From: Streptomyces sp. SN-593 | Lineage (GTDB): Bacteria; Actinomycetota; Actinomycetes; Streptomycetales; Streptomycetaceae | DNA: 64,000 bases | Direction: 5' to 3' | Assembly (NCBI RefSeq): GCF_016756395.1 | Contig: NZ_AP018365.1 | Span: forward strand, 7,692,001-7,756,000 | Position numbers and translations under genes: made by a program | Notes under the pieces: generated by a model | The model's input: the letters and a program-made list of their open reading frames with translations, nothing else | Told to the model about the DNA's origin: nothing | The model's database searches: none | Shown here: piece after piece, positions 60,471-64,000 of the stretch | Numbering within the stretch: the stretch's first letter is position 1 | Layout of the letters: every line of letters begins with the position of its first letter

Positions 60471-61868
60471 ATGGGCGAAGTTCTTTCGTCGAAGGCGGCA
60501 ACCGGAGGCGGGATGTCCGGCGAAGGCGTGCTCGGACACCCCCAGTGGCCGGTGTTGAAGCAGGCCGTCGAGGCGATCCGCCCGTGGCAGCGGGGGGACG
60601 GCTCGATCGACTTCGACGCCGAGGACGCGCCCACCCGCGAGGACGCCGCCCGCACCCTCGGCCGGGTCGTGGACGCCCTGGAGCAGCTCGCCCCGCTGCT
60701 GCCGCACGACGAGGCGTACCACCGGGCGCTCGTCACGGACCTGCACCGCTGGGCCGACGGCGGCTTCGCCGTGCCCGACTTCCTCGACTCGCTGCTGGCC
60801 TTCCAGCCCGCCGCCGACCGGCGGGACGGCCTCCAGCACCTGGTCGTCTTCCCGATGTACACCCAGAACGGCAACCCGGACCGGGACCTCGAAGCGGTCG
60901 TCTTCCGTGTGGTGTGGCCGGAGTGGCTCGCCGAGCTGGAGCGCACCCGCTACGACAACCCGCTGTTCGTCCCGATCACCTTCGAGGACTTCACCCCGGG
61001 ATACGACACCAACTCCGCGGTGCTGTTCCCGGAGACCGTCGCGGTGCGCAAGGCGCCCGAGCGCTGGACCTGGGGCGCGATCTTCTGCGACCGCGAGGCC
61101 GCCCGCTTCCGCGCGGTCACCTCGGCCGCGGTGGACACCCTCGGCCTCGAACTGCCCGAGGACGCGGCCCGCCTGGTCGAGGACCAGGAACTCGCCCAGC
61201 AGACCTACGTGCTGTGGGACATGATCCACGACCGCACCCACAGCCACGGCGACCTGCCGTTCGACCCGTTCATGATCAAGCAGCGCGCGCCCTTCTGGAT
61301 GTACGGCCTGGAGGAGCTGCGCTGCGACCTGACCACCTTCAAGGAGGCGGTCAGGCTCCAGGCCGAGGGCCACCCGATGGGCCTGGGCGTGCAGTACGCG
61401 ATCCTCTTCGACCGGCTCTTCCGTTTCCCGGTCACCGGCGCGCGGGTGCGCAACTACGACGGCCTCGGCGGCCAGCTCCTGTTCGCCTACCTCCACAAGC
61501 ACGACGCCGTACGCTGGACGGACAACACCCTGCACATCGACTGGGAGCGCGCACCCCAGGTCACCAACCAGCTCTGCGGCGAGATCGAGACGCTCTACCG
61601 CGACGGCATCGACCGGCCCAAGCTCGTGCACTGGCTGGCCGCGTACGACCTGGTCGCGACCTACCTCTCGCCCCACCCCGGGTCGGTCTGGGCCAAGGGC
61701 GCGGACGCCCTGGACCTGTCGCTCCCGCCGCGCAAGCTGGTGGACGACGTGCTGCCGGACGAGTTCCCGCTCAGCATGTTCTACGAGGCCCTTGCGAAGA
61801 AGCTCCGCGAGGTGATCGCCTCGACCAAGGGCATCACCGGCGACAGCGCGCTGCGAGGCGCCGCGTGA
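60471..61868 (+). CDS. DUF6421 family protein
   Basis: A 465-aa cytoplasmic protein of a family I recall only from actinomycetes, without known activity. It has no signal peptide or membrane segment. A striking block, HDRTHSHGDLPFDPF from His253, is followed 24 residues later by EELRCDLTTFKEA (Glu281/Glu282/Asp286). This looks like a metal site of His, His, Glu type. ATG 60471 has GGAGGAGGGG at ideal spacing behind a clear promoter. The SDR gene begins within 24 bp of its stop, and a threonine-aldolase gene overlaps that, so the three form an operon. Confidence 0.88.
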   Translation: MGEVLSSKAATGGGMSGEGVLGHPQWPVLKQAVEAIRPWQRGDGSIDFDAEDAPTREDAARTLGRVVDALEQLAPLLPHDEAYHRALVTDLHRWADGGFAVPDFLDSLLAFQPAADRRDGLQHLVVFPMYTQNGNPDRDLEAVVFRVVWPEWLAELERTRYDNPLFVPITFEDFTPGYDTNSAVLFPETVAVRKAPERWTWGAIFCDREAARFRAVTSAAVDTLGLELPEDAARLVEDQELAQQTYVLWDMIHDRTHSHGDLPFDPFMIKQRAPFWMYGLEELRCDLTTFKEAVRLQAEGHPMGLGVQYAILFDRLFRFPVTGARVRNYDGLGGQLLFAYLHKHDAVRWTDNTLHIDWERAPQVTNQLCGEIETLYRDGIDRPKLVHWLAAYDLVATYLSPHPGSVWAKGADALDLSLPPRKLVDDVLPDEFPLSMFYEALAKKLREVIASTKGITGDSALRGAA

Positions 61869-61891
61869 CCGGCGCCGGCGAGGAGGCGGAG

Positions 61892-62647
61892 ATGAGGACC
61901 GACAGGTACACGGGAGGACTCGACGGCGCGGTGATCGCGGTCGCGGGCGCGGCGGGACCGGCCGGCCGGGCGGTGCTCCAGCGGCTGGCCAGGGCCGGCG
62001 GCCACGTGATCGCCGCCGACGCGGACGCCGAGCGGCTGGCCCAGGCGGTCGACGCCGCGCGGTACGACGCGGGCGGCGCGGACATCACCGGCGAGGTGGT
62101 GGACCTGCTGGACCTGGACGGGGCGCGGGAGTGGGCCGGGCGGATCGAGAAGGACCACGGCCGGGTCGACGGCCTGGTGCACCTGGTCGGCGGGTGGCGC
62201 GGCTCCGCGTCCTTCGCCGAGACCGACCTCGCCGACTGGGACGTGCTGCACGACCTGCTGGTGCGCACCGTCCAGCGCACCACCCTGGCGTTCCACGACG
62301 GCCTGCTGCGCAGCCCCGGCGGGCGGTACGTCCTGATCAGCGCGGCCGGCGCCAGCGCGCCCACGGCCGGCAACGCCGCGTACGCGGCGGCGAAGGCGGC
62401 GGCCGAGGCGTGGACGCTGGCGATGGGCGACTCCTTCCGCAAACTCGGCGGCGAGGCCCTCAGCGCGGCGGCCACCGTACTGGTGATCAAGGCCCTGGTG
62501 CACGATGAGATGCGGGCCCAGCGCCCGAACGCCAAATTCGCCGGCTTCACCGACGTGCGCGACCTGGCCGAGGCCATCGCGGACGTGTGGAACGCAAGCC
62601 CCCAGCAAGTGAACGGGACCCGACAGTGGCTGACGCCCCGACCGTGA
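61892..62647 (+). CDS. Short-chain dehydrogenase/reductase (SDR)
   Basis: A 251-aa NAD(P)-dependent oxidoreductase. The cofactor motif is AVIAVAGAAGPAGRAVLQRLARAGG (a variant of TGxxxGxG). VDGLVHLVGG replaces NNAG, the catalytic Ser is in VLISAAGAS and the YxxxK motif is NAAYAAAKAAAEAW. ATG 61892 follows AGGAGG at 5 nt. A GTG at 61865 overlapping the previous stop is possible. It is co-transcribed with DUF6421 and the aldolase gene, whose start lies inside its 3' end. Confidence 0.88.
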   Translation: MRTDRYTGGLDGAVIAVAGAAGPAGRAVLQRLARAGGHVIAADADAERLAQAVDAARYDAGGADITGEVVDLLDLDGAREWAGRIEKDHGRVDGLVHLVGGWRGSASFAETDLADWDVLHDLLVRTVQRTTLAFHDGLLRSPGGRYVLISAAGASAPTAGNAAYAAAKAAAEAWTLAMGDSFRKLGGEALSAAATVLVIKALVHDEMRAQRPNAKFAGFTDVRDLAEAIADVWNASPQQVNGTRQWLTPRP

Positions 62648-63765
62648 CCGAGTCCACGGCCCCCCACCCCCTCGACCCCTCCTCCGCGCCCTACCCCGCC
62701 GGCCCCACCGACGCGGTGCGCCGCCACGACCCGAACACGCGGGGCTTCGCCAGCGACAACTACGCGGGGGTCCACCCCGAGGTGCTGGCCGCCCTCGCCC
62801 TGGCCAACGGCGGCCACCAGGTGTCCTACGGCGCCGACGCGTACACCGACCACCTCCAGGAGCTGTTCCGCGGCCACTTCGGCCCGACCGCCGAGGTCTT
62901 CCCGGTCTTCAACGGCACCGGCGCCAACGTCACCTCCCTCCAGGCGGTCACCGAACGCTGGGGAGCGGTGGTCTGCGCCGAGTCCGCGCACATCAACGTG
63001 GACGAGTGCGGGGCCCCCGAGCGGGTCGGCGGCCTGAAGCTGCTCACCGTGCCCACCCCGGACGGCAAGCTCACCCCCGAGCTGATCGACCGGCAGGCGT
63101 ACGGCTTCGACGACGAGCACCGCGCGCAGCCGCAGGTCGTCTCGATCACCCAGAGCACCGAACTGGGCACCTGCTACACACCCGAGGAGATCCGGGCGAT
63201 CTGCGACCACGCCCACGGGCTGGGCATGGCCGTGCACGTGGACGGCGCCCGCCTCGCCAACGCCGCCGCCAGCCTGGGCGAGCCGCTGTCCCGCTTCACC
63301 ACCGAGGCGGGCGCGGACATCCTGTCCGTCGGCGGCACCAAGAACGGCCTGCTGCTCGGCGAGTGCGTGGTCGTGCTCAACCCCGACCGGGTGCGGGCGC
63401 TGAAGCACCTGCGCAAGCTGTCCATGCAGCTCGCCTCCAAGATGCGCTTCGTCTCGGTGCAGTTCGAGGCGCTGTTCGCCGGCGACCTGTGGCTGCGCAG
63501 CGCCCGGCACGCCAACGCGATGGCCGGCCGGCTGGAGCGCGCGGTCCGCGACGTCGAGGGGGTGACGGTCACCCAGCCGGTGCAGGCCAACGCGGTGTTC
63601 GCGCTGCTGCCCCGTGAGGTCAGCGAGCGGCTGCAGAAGCGTTACCGCTTCTACTTCTGGGACGAGGCGACCGGCGAGGTGCGCTGGATGTGCTCCTTCG
63701 ACACCACCGAGGAGGACGTGGACGGCTTCGCCGCCGCGCTCGCGGAGGAGATGCAGTCCGCATGA
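62626..63765 (+). CDS. Low-specificity L-threonine aldolase-type PLP enzyme
   Basis: A 379-aa fold-type I PLP enzyme of the beta-eliminating-lyase group. FASDNYAGVHPEVLAAL begins the fold, HINVDECGAPERVGGLKLLTVP and VHVDGARLANAAASLGEPL are conserved (Asp binds the pyridine nitrogen), and the Schiff-base Lys is near residue 239 in SVGGTKNGLLLGE. It would cleave L-threonine or another beta-hydroxy amino acid to glycine and an aldehyde. GTG 62626 overlaps the SDR gene by 22 bp, and GTG 62644 is an alternative. A small hairpin spans the stop. Confidence 0.92.
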   Translation: MADAPTVTESTAPHPLDPSSAPYPAGPTDAVRRHDPNTRGFASDNYAGVHPEVLAALALANGGHQVSYGADAYTDHLQELFRGHFGPTAEVFPVFNGTGANVTSLQAVTERWGAVVCAESAHINVDECGAPERVGGLKLLTVPTPDGKLTPELIDRQAYGFDDEHRAQPQVVSITQSTELGTCYTPEEIRAICDHAHGLGMAVHVDGARLANAAASLGEPLSRFTTEAGADILSVGGTKNGLLLGECVVVLNPDRVRALKHLRKLSMQLASKMRFVSVQFEALFAGDLWLRSARHANAMAGRLERAVRDVEGVTVTQPVQANAVFALLPREVSERLQKRYRFYFWDEATGEVRWMCSFDTTEEDVDGFAAALAEEMQSA

Positions 63766-63773
63766 ATATGCGG
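63758..63773 (+). terminator. Short hairpin spanning the aldolase stop codon
   Basis: CCGCAT-GAAT-ATGCGG with 6-bp arms, followed by AT-rich sequence (63781-63795). It is a weak terminator candidate or a structure in the leader of the next gene. Confidence 0.4.
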
Positions 63774-63824
63774 AAGCCTGTAAAATAATTTGTTCGTGGG
63801 TCGGCGGCTCCGTAGGCTCCCGGT

Positions 63825-64000
63825 ATGGAGCCCGTTCCGGAGACCGCCGACCTTTCCGCCTACCTGCGCGCCGATGACGTCATCGACCACGGCCATCCGC
63901 AGGTCCGGCGGACCGCCGCGCTGCTGCGTTCCGGCGCGTCGAACCCGTATGAGTATGCGAAGGCGGCCTTCGTCCACGTGCGCGACGAGGTGCCGCACTC
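63825..64000 (+). CDS. Transglutaminase-like family protein, 5' part only
   Basis: Begins at ATG 63825 and runs off the window. The 58 complete codons encode MEPVPETADLSAYLRADDV, IDHGHPQVRRTAALLRSG and YEYAKAAFVHVRDEVPHS. The last segment (YxxAxxxFxxVRDxVPHS) is the usual lead-in to the transglutaminase-like catalytic Cys domain in actinomycete proteins. No strong Shine-Dalgarno sequence is seen. The catalytic residues lie beyond the window. Confidence 0.7.
   Translation, partial: MEPVPETADLSAYLRADDVIDHGHPQVRRTAALLRSGASNPYEYAKAAFVHVRDEVPH

Overview
The window is high-GC DNA with the codon bias, gene families and site styles of a streptomycete (Streptomyces or a close relative of the Streptomycetaceae). 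Pointers are the DUF6397, DUF6421 and DUF5134 families, a roadblock/LC7 (CvnB-like) protein, DUF2510, paired heterodimeric ABC exporters, many GTG starts, and candidate DasR-type and AdpA-type sites. Most of the sequence reads as ordinary chromosomal DNA. I see no rRNA, tRNA, CRISPR array, insertion sequence, or polyketide or peptide synthetase cluster. The only trace of mobile DNA is a decayed tyrosine-recombinase gene at 20291-21043.

Layout. 1-11.6 kb, mostly plus strand: a bifunctional fatty-acid beta-oxidation enzyme, an M1 metallopeptidase lipoprotein, a fatty-acid desaturase (minus strand), a GNAT acetyltransferase, the Tex RNA-binding protein, and a MOSC/NADAR/FAD-oxidoreductase operon. 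11.6-23 kb: a hypothetical gene, a methyltransferase, an UPF0060 membrane protein, an orphan roadblock protein, a frameshifted DUF6397 gene, a large Ski2-like helicase, a YdjM-type membrane protein, an MFS exporter, the integrase remnant, and a LysR/quinone-oxidoreductase divergent pair. 23-32.5 kb: a heterodimeric ABC exporter with complementary degenerate ATP sites, mscL, a MarR/ABC-exporter divergent pair whose operator sits inside the promoter, a small DoxX-like protein, and a flavin monooxygenase. 32.5-40 kb: a short GH3-like protein with a DasR-like site upstream, YjbQ followed by a 101-bp near-identical duplication, the split NHEJ pair (ligase and LigD-type polymerase), and a GH35 beta-galactosidase/LacI pair. 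40-45.2 kb: an operon for a 16-cysteine barrel protein, a Tat-exported protein and a MauE-like redox membrane protein, then a GlxA regulator/DJ-1 enzyme tandem and an Lrp regulator. 45.2-55.8 kb: a large membrane-anchored protein, a lactonase, a CbiX-like protein, a GlcNAc-type kinase with a scramblase-like protein, uracil-DNA glycosylase, a TetR regulator, a HAD hydrolase, and an M56 peptidase with a DUF5134 protein. 55.8-64 kb: a GNAT protein, a complete amino-acid ABC importer operon, a glycerophosphodiesterase, a DUF6421/SDR/threonine-aldolase operon, and the start of a transglutaminase-like gene.

The best candidates for undescribed biology are the Cys-rich/Tat/MauE-like operon (40162-42139) and the hairpin upstream of it, the DUF6421 operon (60471-63765) with a metalloenzyme-like residue pattern, and the catalytically altered GH3-like protein under a DasR-like site. 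Gene starts were chosen from ribosome-binding sites, overlaps and remembered family start positions. No database search was possible, so family names rest on motif recognition.
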